Part shown: one piece after another, positions 1-6,638 of the stretch
Numbering within the stretch: the first letter of the stretch is position 1
Layout: the number at the start of each line of letters is the position of its first letter
Origin: a virus
IMG/VR virus record: IMGVR_UViG_3300036398_001345
Coordinates: 1 to 42,291 of that record
Strand: one strand, 5' to 3'
Length of the DNA: 42,291 bases
Notes under the pieces: model-generated
Database searches by the model: none
Told to the model about the DNA's origin: nothing
The model's input: only the letters and a program-made list of their open reading frames with translations
Translations under genes and position numbers: made by a program

Positions 1-2
1 GT

Positions 3-338
3 GAAGAATGGCGAGAAGGTTATACAAAGATTGAACATCCCGAATGGGGAACTGCATTTGTCCGTAGGATAGAGAGGTCGGATGCAATCAAACTATTGCG
101 TGATTGGACTTGGGATAATTACGATAACTATAACGAATCTGCATACGATATACTGGAATGGTGCATTGATATGTTGGAATCTGGTGTCAAAGGTTGGAAA
201 GATTGGACAAGTGAAGAACTTGCTGAGGAACTGAATAGAATGAACACAGATGCAGATTGGCACTATGAAAATGAAGAAGATGAAAATGGTGAAGAATGTC
301 CAGTCATTTATGAAGTTATTGATGGAGTGAAAGGATGA
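3..338 (+). CDS. Hypothetical protein, 5' end outside window
   Basis: The reading frame is open from base 3 with no stop before 338, so the gene begins upstream of the window; a TTG at 96 is only an internal codon. The visible 111 residues are acidic and rich in Trp, Asp and Glu (for example WTWDNYDNYNESAYDILEW). I do not recognise a family. It overlaps the next gene by four bases (ATGA), which suggests translational coupling in a run of small accessory phage genes. The reading frame is sound; the function is unknown. Confidence 0.7.
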   Translation, partial: EEWREGYTKIEHPEWGTAFVRRIERSDAIKLLRDWTWDNYDNYNESAYDILEWCIDMLESGVKGWKDWTSEELAEELNRMNTDADWHYENEEDENGEECPVIYEVIDGVKG

Positions 339-562
339 TGAATACCTATCAAGAATGGATGGTCATACTTGAAGATGACCACCAAGAACTGTTTACCTAT
401 GCAACTTGGGCATCTTGCCAGAGAGACGCCGAAGAGGATGCGGTATTCAACACGAACTTGCAAGGTGTCCGTAATGTGACCGCAATCCCTATGGACACAT
501 ACAGACTTGCTCTGCGAACGCCAACTAACAAAGTAAAAAATCCTTTGGCAGTCTCAAACTAA
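335..562 (+). CDS. Hypothetical small phage protein
   Basis: This is a 75-residue soluble protein of unknown function, with no recognised motif and two adjacent ATG codons at 335 and 338. An AAAGGA element sits directly upstream, and the start overlaps the previous stop (ATGA), supporting co-translation. The last codons overlap the -33 element of the promoter proposed at 544-575, so transcription of the next genes probably restarts inside this gene's 3' end. Confidence 0.65.
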   Translation: MMNTYQEWMVILEDDHQELFTYATWASCQRDAEEDAVFNTNLQGVRNVTAIPMDTYRLALRTPTNKVKNPLAVSN

Positions 563-575
563 TTCCGTATATTTG
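544..575 (+). promoter_or_regulatory. Bacteroidota-type promoter
   Basis: TTTG (544-547), a 20-base spacer and TATATTTG (568-575) match the -33 TTTG / -7 TAnnTTTG pattern of Bacteroidota vegetative promoters. It lies about 22 bases upstream of the ATG at 598. The downstream bases TATA are shared with the minus-strand promoters at 17541 and 39755. Confidence 0.7.
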
Positions 576-597
576 TATAACAATAAAGGACAAAGTG

Positions 598-840
598 ATG
601 CAACACGAAGAACTAATCATTGATGTTGGACAGAAATACAAAGGTCGTTTCATAGAAGAAGCCGAATGTCCGGAGTGCCATAGTGATCACTTTGAATGTG
701 TAGATAGTGGTATCGAAGACAATTTCTATTTTTACAGATGTGAATGCCGATGTAGTGCCATTTGGACAGAATTTCACAGACTTACTTTTGACAGTATCAT
801 AATTCACCAACCCGTAAATAAGGAGAATGACAATGCTTAA
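598..840 (+). CDS. Small zinc-ribbon-like protein
   Basis: This 80-residue protein has paired cysteine motifs, CPEC near residue 25 and CECRC near residue 50, separated by an aromatic-rich strand. That is the layout of a zinc ribbon or rubredoxin-like knuckle, so it probably binds zinc; partner and role are unknown. The ATG at 598 is preferred over the GTG at 595 because AAAGGA lies at a good distance upstream. It is the first gene after the promoter at 544-575. The metal-site call is inference from the cysteines. Confidence 0.65.
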   Translation: MQHEELIIDVGQKYKGRFIEEAECPECHSDHFECVDSGIEDNFYFYRCECRCSAIWTEFHRLTFDSIIIHQPVNKENDNA

Positions 841-1105
841 CAATGAAGAACCTATCTTTCATCATGGCTACACAAGACAAGAGATTGTTGATGCTATCAT
901 AGACTTTGAATTGGAGAACGATGTTCTACCCGATTGGCGTGAGGTATTGGAATACGGTTGGGGTGGCTATGCTTACATGGACGATGAAGCCCTGAAAGAA
1001 ATGTATGACGAATACTTTGTGGATGAACCAGTCAAACCACAAGAGGATTTATGGTCGTTCAACGATGACGGAATTGCAACCGATGGCCGAGGTAACAATG
1101 TCTAA
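833..1105 (+). CDS. Hypothetical acidic small protein
   Basis: This is a 90-residue acidic protein (…TRQEIVDAIIDFELENDV…) of unknown function. The ATG at 833 is chosen over the one at 827 because AGGAG (821-825) is seven bases upstream of 833 and too close to 827. It overlaps the end of the previous gene and the start of the next, in keeping with a translationally coupled operon. No recognised domain. Confidence 0.6.
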   Translation: MLNNEEPIFHHGYTRQEIVDAIIDFELENDVLPDWREVLEYGWGGYAYMDDEALKEMYDEYFVDEPVKPQEDLWSFNDDGIATDGRGNNV

Positions 1106-1307
1106 TCAACCAAGTCTCGAATATCTTATCGGCCTGTCAAAGCTCTCCGGTCGTTCCTTTAACCAAACGATAAATAGAATTATCGAAGGTCTTCCCGAAG
1201 AGAAAAGGCCGCCTCTCTTTGTCAGAGACGATGATGGAAGTCTTATCTCTGCGAAACAAGTGCTTCAAGAACACTTCGCACCAAAGCGTATAGGATTCAC
1301 GCCATGA
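1098..1307 (+). CDS. Hypothetical small protein, possibly helical DNA-binding
   Basis: This is a 69-residue protein. The start at 1098 (MSNQPSLEYL) has CGAGG upstream and overlaps the previous gene by eight bases. A longer in-frame extension to 1005 would lie entirely inside the previous gene and is rejected. The middle (LSGRSFNQTINRIIEGLP) has a helix-turn-helix-like pattern of a short RHH or HTH protein, but this is weak. Function unknown. Confidence 0.6.
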   Translation: MSNQPSLEYLIGLSKLSGRSFNQTINRIIEGLPEEKRPPLFVRDDDGSLISAKQVLQEHFAPKRIGFTP

Positions 1308-1438
1308 GTAATAACCTTACAGACACACTACAAATGATAGTCTTGTATGCGGTATTCATTGGAATTTTCATCCTTATACCCGCTCGAACTATCATACGAG
1401 GAATAATTGGAATCATAAAACATATCAAGGAAAAATAA
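1304..1438 (+). CDS. Tiny single-pass membrane protein
   Basis: This is a 44-residue protein with one strongly hydrophobic segment (about residues 11-27) followed by a basic, Ile-rich amphipathic tail (TIIRGIIGIIKHIKEK). It overlaps the previous stop by four bases and shares one base with the next start (TAATG). The tight coupling to real neighbours is the main evidence that it is a gene. It may sit in the inner membrane; role unknown. Confidence 0.55.
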   Translation: MSNNLTDTLQMIVLYAVFIGIFILIPARTIIRGIIGIIKHIKEK

Positions 1439-1629
1439 TGGAATACCTAACATTCACCTTACTCTTTATCGCGGCCGTTGCAGGTGTCACTGCAACCGCA
1501 CTAATGATTATCTACCACATAAACCGTAAATGGTTATGGGCTCGTGATGCCGGTTGGTTACACGCGGACATTTGTAGATATGCCCTATGGGCTTCTATTG
1601 CAACTGCGGTGTTGGAGTTGTACCTATGA
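1438..1629 (+). CDS. Small membrane protein
   Basis: This 63-residue protein has an N-terminal transmembrane helix (about residues 4-26) and a second hydrophobic segment at the C-terminus (about residues 46-61), so it may be a two-pass protein. AAGGA precedes the ATG. It is coupled to both neighbours by one- and four-base overlaps. It belongs to a run of five tiny membrane proteins, which are often early host-takeover or envelope proteins in phages. No family recognised. Confidence 0.6.
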   Translation: MEYLTFTLLFIAAVAGVTATALMIIYHINRKWLWARDAGWLHADICRYALWASIATAVLELYL

Positions 1630-1796
1630 GTGATATAATCATATCCGTATTGTTTGCGTCTGTCTTTACATTCGGAACGGTGACTTGGATTGATTGGATT
1701 AACCGTAGAAAAATGAAATGGTCATTGAGAAACCCACAACATAATAATAGTGAGTGGGAATTTATTAAACATATTTTAAGGAGACATGGACGATGA
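1626..1796 (+). CDS. Tiny single-pass membrane protein
   Basis: This 56-residue protein has one N-terminal hydrophobic helix (about residues 3-21) followed by a basic stretch (NRRKMKW) that would favour a cytoplasmic C-terminus. The ATG at 1626 overlaps the previous stop as ATGA. An in-frame extension to 1587 is rejected because it lies inside the previous gene and has no ribosome site. Unknown function. Confidence 0.6.
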   Translation: MSDIIISVLFASVFTFGTVTWIDWINRRKMKWSLRNPQHNNSEWEFIKHILRRHGR

Positions 1797-1930
1797 AAGT
1801 CTATGTACTTTACAACCAAAGATTTTGTGAGATTCGTGGTGTCTATTCATCACATGATCTGGCAATGGAGAACTCGGAATACGGAACAGACTTTATATTT
1901 GAATGTGAACTTGACGAGGTATTCGCATGA
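1793..1930 (+). CDS. Tiny hypothetical protein
   Basis: This 45-residue protein starts MKVYVLYNQRFCEIRGVYSS and ends in an acidic tail. AGGAG is nine bases upstream, and both ends overlap neighbours by four bases (ATGA). The start (beta-strand, polar, then SSHDLAMENSE) resembles short phage proteins of the type VYVV…GVFSS…A. That resemblance is from memory and not strong. Function unknown. Confidence 0.55.
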   Translation: MKVYVLYNQRFCEIRGVYSSHDLAMENSEYGTDFIFECELDEVFA

Positions 1931-2082
1931 TGTTGTTTCGTGGTAAACCTGGAGTGTGGACAGAGGATAGTCCAAGAACTATTGATATTCTAATGAACAT
2001 AGTCCTATGGTTAGTAGGATTGACTGTGTTGAATACTATATTGATTGGCATGATACTGTGGTTCATATTTTCAAACAGATAA
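1927..2082 (+). CDS. Tiny membrane protein
   Basis: This is a 51-residue protein with a short polar N-terminus and a long hydrophobic region (about residues 21-48) that could form one or two membrane helices. It overlaps the previous gene by ATGA. No family recognised; it is part of the membrane-protein cluster at 1.3-2.3 kb. Confidence 0.55.
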   Translation: MMLFRGKPGVWTEDSPRTIDILMNIVLWLVGLTVLNTILIGMILWFIFSNR

Positions 2083-2100
2083 GTGGTGAGGTATGTAACA

Positions 2101-2122
2101 AACTCAAACGAAGTTTGAAGTT
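2101..2122 (+). repeat. Short inverted repeat / RNA hairpin
   Basis: TCAAAC-GAA-GTTTGA, extended by AAC…GTT with one bulged base, lies in the 75-base gap between two small genes. There is no T-run, so it is a poor terminator. It may be an mRNA stability or regulatory hairpin. Confidence 0.35.
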
Positions 2123-2157
2123 GGAACATACCGAACACAATAACAAAGGAGAATGAT

Positions 2158-2313
2158 ATGGATGAGCAACCAAAGACAATTCTGGAAAACCGCGGCGACC
2201 GCATGACAAATTTGTTAATCGGTTTGGGGTTGGTGAACGCAATACTATTTCTATTCATTAGTGATAGGTTTCTATCCGCGATTCGAGGTTTCCTATCAGT
2301 ATTTGGAGAATGA
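2158..2313 (+). CDS. Tiny single-pass membrane protein
   Basis: This 51-residue protein has a polar N-terminus (MDEQPKTILENRGDR) and one hydrophobic helix (about residues 17-34). AAAGGAG lies eight bases before the ATG at 2158. It ends one base before the next start. Unknown function; it is the fifth tiny membrane protein in this cluster. Confidence 0.6.
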   Translation: MDEQPKTILENRGDRMTNLLIGLGLVNAILFLFISDRFLSAIRGFLSVFGE

Positions 2314-2314
2314 T

Positions 2315-2644
2315 ATGAAAAACATAACGACAGACATGATACATACATGGATTGACCAATGTGATTCTCAACTGAAACTATTACAGAACGCAAAGGATTT
2401 CATTCACCGTGAATACTATCAGAAGGATTCTATAACATATTCGGTGGAAGAAGATTTACAAGACTATTTTGGCAATCTTATCCGAGAACATAAAACAAAG
2501 AAACAAATGTTAGAACAGATGTTAATTCATTGTGAAACTGAAAATATTGTGGAACTGTTTGGTTATGTGTTAGAGGATAGGGTTGTGGATAAACTTCCAG
2601 AATACCTACGGAAAGAGTTTTACAATTTCGTATACGAGATTTGA
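2315..2644 (+). CDS. Hypothetical helical protein
   Basis: This is a 109-residue, predominantly helical, charged protein. The start MKNITTDMIH at 2315 has GGAG upstream; the longer frame to 2261 overlaps the previous gene and is rejected. It ends five bases before tRNA-Leu, so the tRNA may be processed from the same transcript. No recognised domain. Confidence 0.65.
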   Translation: MKNITTDMIHTWIDQCDSQLKLLQNAKDFIHREYYQKDSITYSVEEDLQDYFGNLIREHKTKKQMLEQMLIHCETENIVELFGYVLEDRVVDKLPEYLRKEFYNFVYEI

Positions 2645-2649
2645 TAAAC

Positions 2650-2732
2650 AGTCCGGTGGCGAAATGGCAGACGCACAAGACTTAAAATCTTGGGAAGGCA
2701 ACTTCGTGCGGGTTCGAGTCCCGCTCGGACTA
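2650..2732 (+). tRNA. tRNA-Leu (anticodon UAA)
   Basis: All parts of a class II tRNA can be folded by eye. The acceptor stem is AGTCCGG paired with TCGGACT (one G-U pair). The anticodon arm is CAAGA-CTTAAAA-TCTTG, reading anticodon TAA. There is an extra arm GAAG-GCAA-CTTC and a T arm GCGGG-TTCGAGT-CCCGC, with discriminator A. The long variable arm and A73 fit leucine. CCA is not encoded and must be added by the host enzyme. It would serve UUA codons, which are common in this AT-rich genome. Confidence 0.93.
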
Positions 2733-2737
2733 CACTA

Positions 2738-2774
2738 ATGGGTAGTGGTTTTTTAATCACTACCCATATTTATT
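2738..2774 (+). terminator. Rho-independent terminator after tRNA-Leu
   Basis: A ten-base stem ATGGGTAGTG / CACTACCCAT with a ten-base T-rich loop is followed by ATTTATTTT. It closes the small-gene and tRNA transcript. Confidence 0.75.
2766..2774 (+). promoter_or_regulatory. ATATTTATT motif upstream of lysis genes
   Basis: This is a one-mismatch member of a recurring ATATTTATA element (see findings). It lies 38 bases before the holin-like start at 2813 and overlaps the T-tract of the preceding terminator. It is a candidate late promoter element. Confidence 0.35.
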
Positions 2775-2812
2775 TTGGTAGATATGTTTTATTTATTATA
2801 TGAGGTTATATC

Positions 2813-3076
2813 ATGTTAGATACCTTAAAGACATTCATACCATTACTTGTTTTGTCCGTCATCGCAATCGGTGCAACATTTGGGGATGGTAACTTCAGCA
2901 CATTCGCTGTTGGTTTAAGTAAGTATGCACTTGCCGTTGGAGCTGCATGGTTTGTTGATTCATACTTAATCAAGGAGGTAAAGACCCGTGAGATACTTGC
3001 AGAAAATCCTGTTGCTTACGCTATTTGGTTGTTTGCTAACATCCTTACCGCTGCCCTCTGTTTCTCAAACAGTTGA
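2813..3076 (+). CDS. Holin-like membrane protein
   Basis: This 87-residue protein has three hydrophobic segments (about residues 8-24, 30-52 and 66-84), a size and topology typical of class I holins. It lies directly upstream of, and overlaps by 89 bases, an exported CHAP endolysin, which is the classic lysis-gene arrangement. It would form the membrane lesion that times lysis. The identity rests on topology and context only, since holins have little sequence conservation. It starts with GAGG upstream of ATG 2813. The downstream gene's ribosome site is embedded in its coding sequence. Confidence 0.6.
   Translation: MLDTLKTFIPLLVLSVIAIGATFGDGNFSTFAVGLSKYALAVGAAWFVDSYLIKEVKTREILAENPVAYAIWLFANILTAALCFSNS
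2972..2979 (+). promoter_or_regulatory. Strong Shine-Dalgarno deciding a GTG start
   Basis: AAGGAGGT, the full anti-SD complement, lies eight bases before the GTG at 2988. It sits inside the holin-like gene and fixes the start of the CHAP endolysin. Confidence 0.8.
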
Positions 3077-3569
3077 ACAGACAGACGGTGAAAGAGTAAG
3101 GAACATTGCTTACGGATTCGTTGGAACGAAAGAAGAAGGAAACAACAGCGGTTATTGGGTAAACCGATTTCTAAAATCGGTTGGGTTAAGACCAGGTAAT
3201 CAATGGTGTGGAGCATTCGTTTCGTTTTGTCTTGATAGTGCTAAAATAAAGACTATGCGTGTTCGTTCTGGTTTAGCCAGAAACTTCATCACAAAGAACA
3301 AGACAATCCGTGCCACAAAGGTTGTACAAAACAATATGACTATTCCTATGGGAACTGTATTAGTTTGGCGTAGGGGAACAACAATGTTTGGTCATGTTGG
3401 GTTTGTTGATAAATGGAAAGGACAAAGTGGAACTACCATTGAAGGTAACACAAGTTCCGGTAAAAGTGGTAGAGAATGGGATGGTGGTGGTGTTTGGTAT
3501 CGTAAGAGAACAATCAATCCATACAACTATTTCCGAATAACAGATTTTGCCCTATTAGACCAACGATAA
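2988..3569 (+). CDS. Exported CHAP-domain endolysin
   Basis: This 193-residue cell-wall hydrolase probably cleaves peptidoglycan peptide or amide bonds. The N-terminus (residues 1-26) is a signal sequence: basic MRYLQK, hydrophobic LLLTLFGCLLTSL, then SVSQ. LFGC is close to a lipobox, so lipidation cannot be excluded. The CHAP domain follows, with catalytic Cys in NQWCGAFVSF (Cys74), His in FGHVGFV (about 136) and the acid/Asn site in IEGNTS (about 152-154). GTG is the start codon, supported by AAGGAGGT. Export means lysis may depend on host Sec rather than on large holin holes. A second lysin (GH19) is encoded at 12745-13350. Confidence 0.85.
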   Translation: MRYLQKILLLTLFGCLLTSLPLPSVSQTVEQTDGERVRNIAYGFVGTKEEGNNSGYWVNRFLKSVGLRPGNQWCGAFVSFCLDSAKIKTMRVRSGLARNFITKNKTIRATKVVQNNMTIPMGTVLVWRRGTTMFGHVGFVDKWKGQSGTTIEGNTSSGKSGREWDGGGVWYRKRTINPYNYFRITDFALLDQR

Positions 3570-3573
3570 AATT

Positions 3574-3612
3574 AAGGTGAGTTTTTACTCACCTTTTTAT
3601 TTTTTGCTTGTT
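3574..3612 (+). terminator. Rho-independent terminator after lysis genes
   Basis: A nine-base stem AAGGTGAGT / ACTCACCTT with a TTTT loop is followed by TTTATTTTTT. It is a strong terminator just after the CHAP gene stop. Confidence 0.85.
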
Positions 3613-3638
3613 TGTTACCGATTGATTTTGTATATTTG
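3607..3638 (+). promoter_or_regulatory. Probable Bacteroidota-type promoter
   Basis: TATATTTG at 3631-3638 matches the -7 element. The -33 is imperfect: CTTG at 3607 with a 20-base spacer, or TTTG at 3611 with a 16-base spacer. It lies between the terminator and the gene at 3706. Confidence 0.5.
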
Positions 3639-3662
3639 TTTATGGTTTTCTCACATTATACC

Positions 3663-3671
3663 ATATTTATA
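3663..3671 (+). promoter_or_regulatory. ATATTTATA motif
   Basis: This is an exact copy of the recurring ATATTTATA element, 34 bases before the ATG at 3706. It is a candidate late promoter element (see findings). Confidence 0.4.
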
Positions 3672-3705
3672 TTCACAATGTTTTAGTGTTATAGGTTAGT
3701 GTGTT

Positions 3706-4410
3706 ATGAATAAGAAGAAGGGAAGACCACCTTTAATCCTAACGGAAGCACAAATCCGTTATGCGATGCAAAATAGTTTTGGTAATAAAGATGCGGCCAG
3801 ATTCCTCAAAGTTGATTACAGAACATATAAAGGATGGGCAAAACAACATATCGACAGCGAGACTGGTAAGACTTTGTTTGAACTACATTCAAAGATTGGT
3901 ATTCCGCTCACAAGAGAAAAGAAAGATGACAAGTGGAATGGTAAATCATTTGATTGTAACAAGGGTTACAAAGAAAAGTTAGAGGACATACTTGACGGTA
4001 AATACCCAGCGTATGAAACTAAAAAGTTAAGAAAACGGTTATTACTATCTGGATGGATTCCATGCGAATGTTCTGCGTGTGGTTGGAATGAACCTCGTAT
4101 GACTGATGGTAACTATCCACTACTGATAGACTTCATTGATAATAATTGGCGTAATTGTAAGTTAGATAACTTGCGTCTCTTATGTTTTAATTGTTACTTC
4201 AATCTTGTAAGGACACCATCGACATCATATCAAGGATGGACATACGGAACAGTCTCAAAGACACCTTGGTATGGCGAGAAACGCCCGAGAGACGGCAGAT
4301 ACCGTAGAAGATTGGAAGAGAGAATCAAGCAACAAGAACAAAAGAAAAAAGAAGAACAAGAAAAATTTTTTGATTGGAATGAAGATGATATTGATATATC
4401 AGAAAAATAG
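3706..4410 (+). CDS. AT-hook / HTH / degenerate HNH zinc-finger protein
   Basis: This is a 234-residue putative DNA-binding protein. It begins with an AT-hook-like KKKGRPP, followed by a homeodomain-like helix-turn-helix (about residues 15-50, DAARFLKVDYRTYKGW). A zinc-binding HNH-type module spans about residues 119-170, with CECSAC and CFNC cysteine pairs and the conserved DNLRLLC strand. The catalytic positions are changed: the expected LxHHxDG is LLIDFID, and the final CxxCH is CFNCYF. It therefore probably binds DNA without cutting it. The C-terminus is a charged coiled coil (about 200-225). It could be a transcription regulator or a decayed homing nuclease. Confidence 0.7.
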   Translation: MNKKKGRPPLILTEAQIRYAMQNSFGNKDAARFLKVDYRTYKGWAKQHIDSETGKTLFELHSKIGIPLTREKKDDKWNGKSFDCNKGYKEKLEDILDGKYPAYETKKLRKRLLLSGWIPCECSACGWNEPRMTDGNYPLLIDFIDNNWRNCKLDNLRLLCFNCYFNLVRTPSTSYQGWTYGTVSKTPWYGEKRPRDGRYRRRLEERIKQQEQKKKEEQEKFFDWNEDDIDISEK

Positions 4411-4418
4411 GAAAGAGT

Positions 4419-4946
4419 ATGGATGAAGAACTAATAAATAAACTTGGACTTGATTTTAACAAAATAATTTATGCCGATAACGGTGATATAAATTATGATG
4501 GAGACATTGATCTAAGATCACTTGGATTGGATGAAATACCAATACAGTTTGACAAAGTTTTTGGAAATTTTTATCTATCAGGAAATAAAATAAAATCATT
4601 AAAAAACTCACCAAAATTTGTTGGTGGTGATTTTAGATTTGGATTTAATTTAATAGAGGATTTAAACTATTCACCATGTATTATTTCTGGAAATTTTTAC
4701 GGTGCATATAATAATATCTCGTCACTTCATGGTATTCCAAGAATAATAGGAAGAAATATTTACTTACATAAAAATTCAGGAAATTTTGAATGGAGTGTAG
4801 TTGATACTTTAATAAAACAAAAAAATGGAAGAATCGGTGGTCAGATATACACAGAAGACCAAATGGAAAATAGAGAAGAGACTATGATATACATAAATGG
4901 AAAATTTAATAAAAAATTTAGTCACTTACTTAAAAAAGAGGATTGA
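4419..4946 (+). CDS. Leucine-rich-repeat-like protein A
   Basis: This 175-residue protein is the first of three tandem paralogues. After an N-terminal segment (DNGDINYDGDIDLRSLGL) it has about four repeats of about 21 residues with consensus GxFxxxxNxixSLxxxPxxV, a compact LRR-like solenoid. The C-terminal 50 residues are outside the repeats. Such repeats usually bind protein, but no partner can be named. The coding sequence is noticeably more AT-rich than the gene before it. It is followed eight bases later by paralogue B. A fourth family member lies at 35509-36264. Confidence 0.7.
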   Translation: MDEELINKLGLDFNKIIYADNGDINYDGDIDLRSLGLDEIPIQFDKVFGNFYLSGNKIKSLKNSPKFVGGDFRFGFNLIEDLNYSPCIISGNFYGAYNNISSLHGIPRIIGRNIYLHKNSGNFEWSVVDTLIKQKNGRIGGQIYTEDQMENREETMIYINGKFNKKFSHLLKKED

Positions 4947-4953
4947 GTAGATT

Positions 4954-5550
4954 ATGAATAATGGCAAATTAAATATAGATAGTAAATACATAATTAAAAA
5001 TGAAAATGGAAATGATGACTACTACGGTGATATTGATATATCTGGTCTAAATTTAGAAAAAATACCATTTTATTTTGAAAATGTATATGGTGATTTTGAT
5101 TGTTCTAATAATAAATTAAAGTCATTGATGAATTGTCCCATGAATGTTGAAGGTAGTTTTTCTTGTTATATGAATGAATTAACAAATTTGATTGGTGGTC
5201 CAAAAAAAGTTGGTAAAAATTATATCTGTTCTGCAAACAAACTAATATCATTATTAGGTGCACCATCTATAATATTTGAAGATTTTTTTTGTAATGTTAA
5301 TGAATTGGAAAGTTTAGAATACACCCCAATAACCATTGTTGGAAATTACAACTGTTCAAAAAATCCAATAAAAAATATACAATTCATGCCAAAAACAGTT
5401 GGTAAAGATTTTTATTGTGACATATATGTTTTAGATATAGATATACAAGAACTAATGAATGTTAATGGTGATATTATCAATTCTGATAGTATGCGAGATA
5501 TATTTGATGTTCCAGATGATGCACCAAGATGGTTATATGATGGAGTATAA
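4954..5550 (+). CDS. Leucine-rich-repeat-like protein B
   Basis: This 198-residue paralogue of its neighbours shares the N-terminal pattern NGNDDYYGDIDISGLNLEKIP and about five 21-residue repeats (e.g. YGDFDCSNNKLKSLMNCP). The repeats match the consensus GxFxCxxNxLxSLxGxPxxV well, with a Cys after the first strand in most units. The solenoid is probably a recognition surface. It lies four bases upstream of paralogue C. Function unknown; tandem duplication is evident from the sequence. Confidence 0.7.
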   Translation: MNNGKLNIDSKYIIKNENGNDDYYGDIDISGLNLEKIPFYFENVYGDFDCSNNKLKSLMNCPMNVEGSFSCYMNELTNLIGGPKKVGKNYICSANKLISLLGAPSIIFEDFFCNVNELESLEYTPITIVGNYNCSKNPIKNIQFMPKTVGKDFYCDIYVLDIDIQELMNVNGDIINSDSMRDIFDVPDDAPRWLYDGV

Positions 5551-5554
5551 AAAT

Positions 5555-6277
5555 ATGAATGCAGATTATGATATAGAAAAAATGGTAGATATTTTAGAAC
5601 TGGATAAGGACATGATAAGTTTTAATATGGATGGTTCTATAAACTACAATGGAAGTATAGATGTAATACACAAAAAAGATTTGAAAAAAATAGAAATAAA
5701 AATAAAAAGAGTCAATGGTAATTTTTCAATAAGTCATTCTGAATTAGAAAGTTTAGAGAATTGTCCAGATTATGTCAATGGTAGTTTTCATATTTCATTT
5801 ACTAAGATAAAAAGTCTCAAAGGATCACCAAAAAAGGTAGGTAAAAGTTTTGGATGTGGTGGAAACTTATTGGAATCGTTGGATGGATGTACACAATATA
5901 TTCCGAAAGAATTTGTCTGTTCTCATAATAAACTAAAAAACTTAATAGGTGGACCATCATTTGTAGGCGAATCTTATTATGCAAATGATAACGAAATTAT
6001 ATCATTTGAAGGTGCACCAAAAATGATTCCAGAAACTTTTTACATACCAAATAATAAATTGAAGACATTTGAACATTGTCCAAAATTTATAGGTGGAAGA
6101 TTTAATTGTTCACATAATGATTTTGAAAATTTGGATAATTTTCCACAGATAGTTGGAAGATCTGTTTTTTATTCTGGAAAGAAAAAAACTATCACAAGAG
6201 AAATGATAAATAGTGTTTGTTCTATTGGAGAGCAACTTGTAACATCGGATGGATTGGAGTGGTGGTTAGAAGATTAA
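5555..6277 (+). CDS. Leucine-rich-repeat-like protein C
   Basis: This 240-residue protein is the longest of the tandem trio, with about seven 21-residue repeats (NGSFHISFTKIKSLKGSP, PKEFVCSHNKLKNLIGGP and others) after an N-terminal half repeat (DGSINYNGSIDV). The ATG at 5555 is chosen because GGAG lies nine bases upstream; the open frame to 5459 would overlap paralogue B by about 90 bases. The repeats are regular and each starts at the same phase, so they can be aligned by eye. Unknown role, possibly binding a host or virion protein. Confidence 0.7.
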   Translation: MNADYDIEKMVDILELDKDMISFNMDGSINYNGSIDVIHKKDLKKIEIKIKRVNGNFSISHSELESLENCPDYVNGSFHISFTKIKSLKGSPKKVGKSFGCGGNLLESLDGCTQYIPKEFVCSHNKLKNLIGGPSFVGESYYANDNEIISFEGAPKMIPETFYIPNNKLKTFEHCPKFIGGRFNCSHNDFENLDNFPQIVGRSVFYSGKKKTITREMINSVCSIGEQLVTSDGLEWWLED

Positions 6278-6314
6278 ATTGTATTATGTTTTGTTAAATT
6301 AAATGGAGGTTTTT

Positions 6315-6608
6315 ATGCGTTTACGCCCATTGTTGGATAATGTGGTAATTAAACCATCGAAGAAAGAAGAAGTAACAACAGGTGGTATTATTATTCCAGA
6401 TACCGGCACCGAAGGTCCAGTTCGTGGTGAAGTCATCGCAGTTGGACCAGGTAACTATACCGAGAAAGGAGAATACATACCAATGAATGTTTCAGTTGGT
6501 GATGAAGTTCTATATGGTACAAAACTATACGGAACAGAAGTATCGGTTGATGATAACAAATATCTTATCATCAGACAAAGTAATATTTTAGCAGTTATTG
6601 AAAAATAA
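6315..6608 (+). CDS. groES: Co-chaperonin GroES
   Basis: This is a 97-residue Hsp10, the heptameric lid of the GroEL cage. It starts MRLRPLLDNVVIKP, has the mobile loop with hydrophobic tripeptide (EVTTGGIIIPDT, about residues 18-29), and has the conserved GxVxxVGxG, VGDEVLYG and YLIIRQSNILAVIE strands. The length is standard. The ATG at 6315 follows GGAGGT by four bases; the ATG at 6303 is rejected because it precedes that site. The groEL gene follows after 33 bases, so this is a bicistronic chaperonin operon inside a phage genome, perhaps for folding the capsid or other phage proteins. Confidence 0.95.
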   Translation: MRLRPLLDNVVIKPSKKEEVTTGGIIIPDTGTEGPVRGEVIAVGPGNYTEKGEYIPMNVSVGDEVLYGTKLYGTEVSVDDNKYLIIRQSNILAVIEK

Positions 6609-6638
6609 TTTATGTAAAACATATTGGAGGTTATTTAA

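Noticed and set aside
1893-2393. Minus-strand open frame of 166 codons
   Set aside because: It covers several well-coupled plus-strand small genes with good ribosome sites, and its translation has no recognisable domain.
5459-5554. Upstream extension of LRR-like protein C
   Set aside because: It overlaps paralogue B in another frame, lacks repeat character, and the ATG at 5555 has GGAG nine bases upstream.
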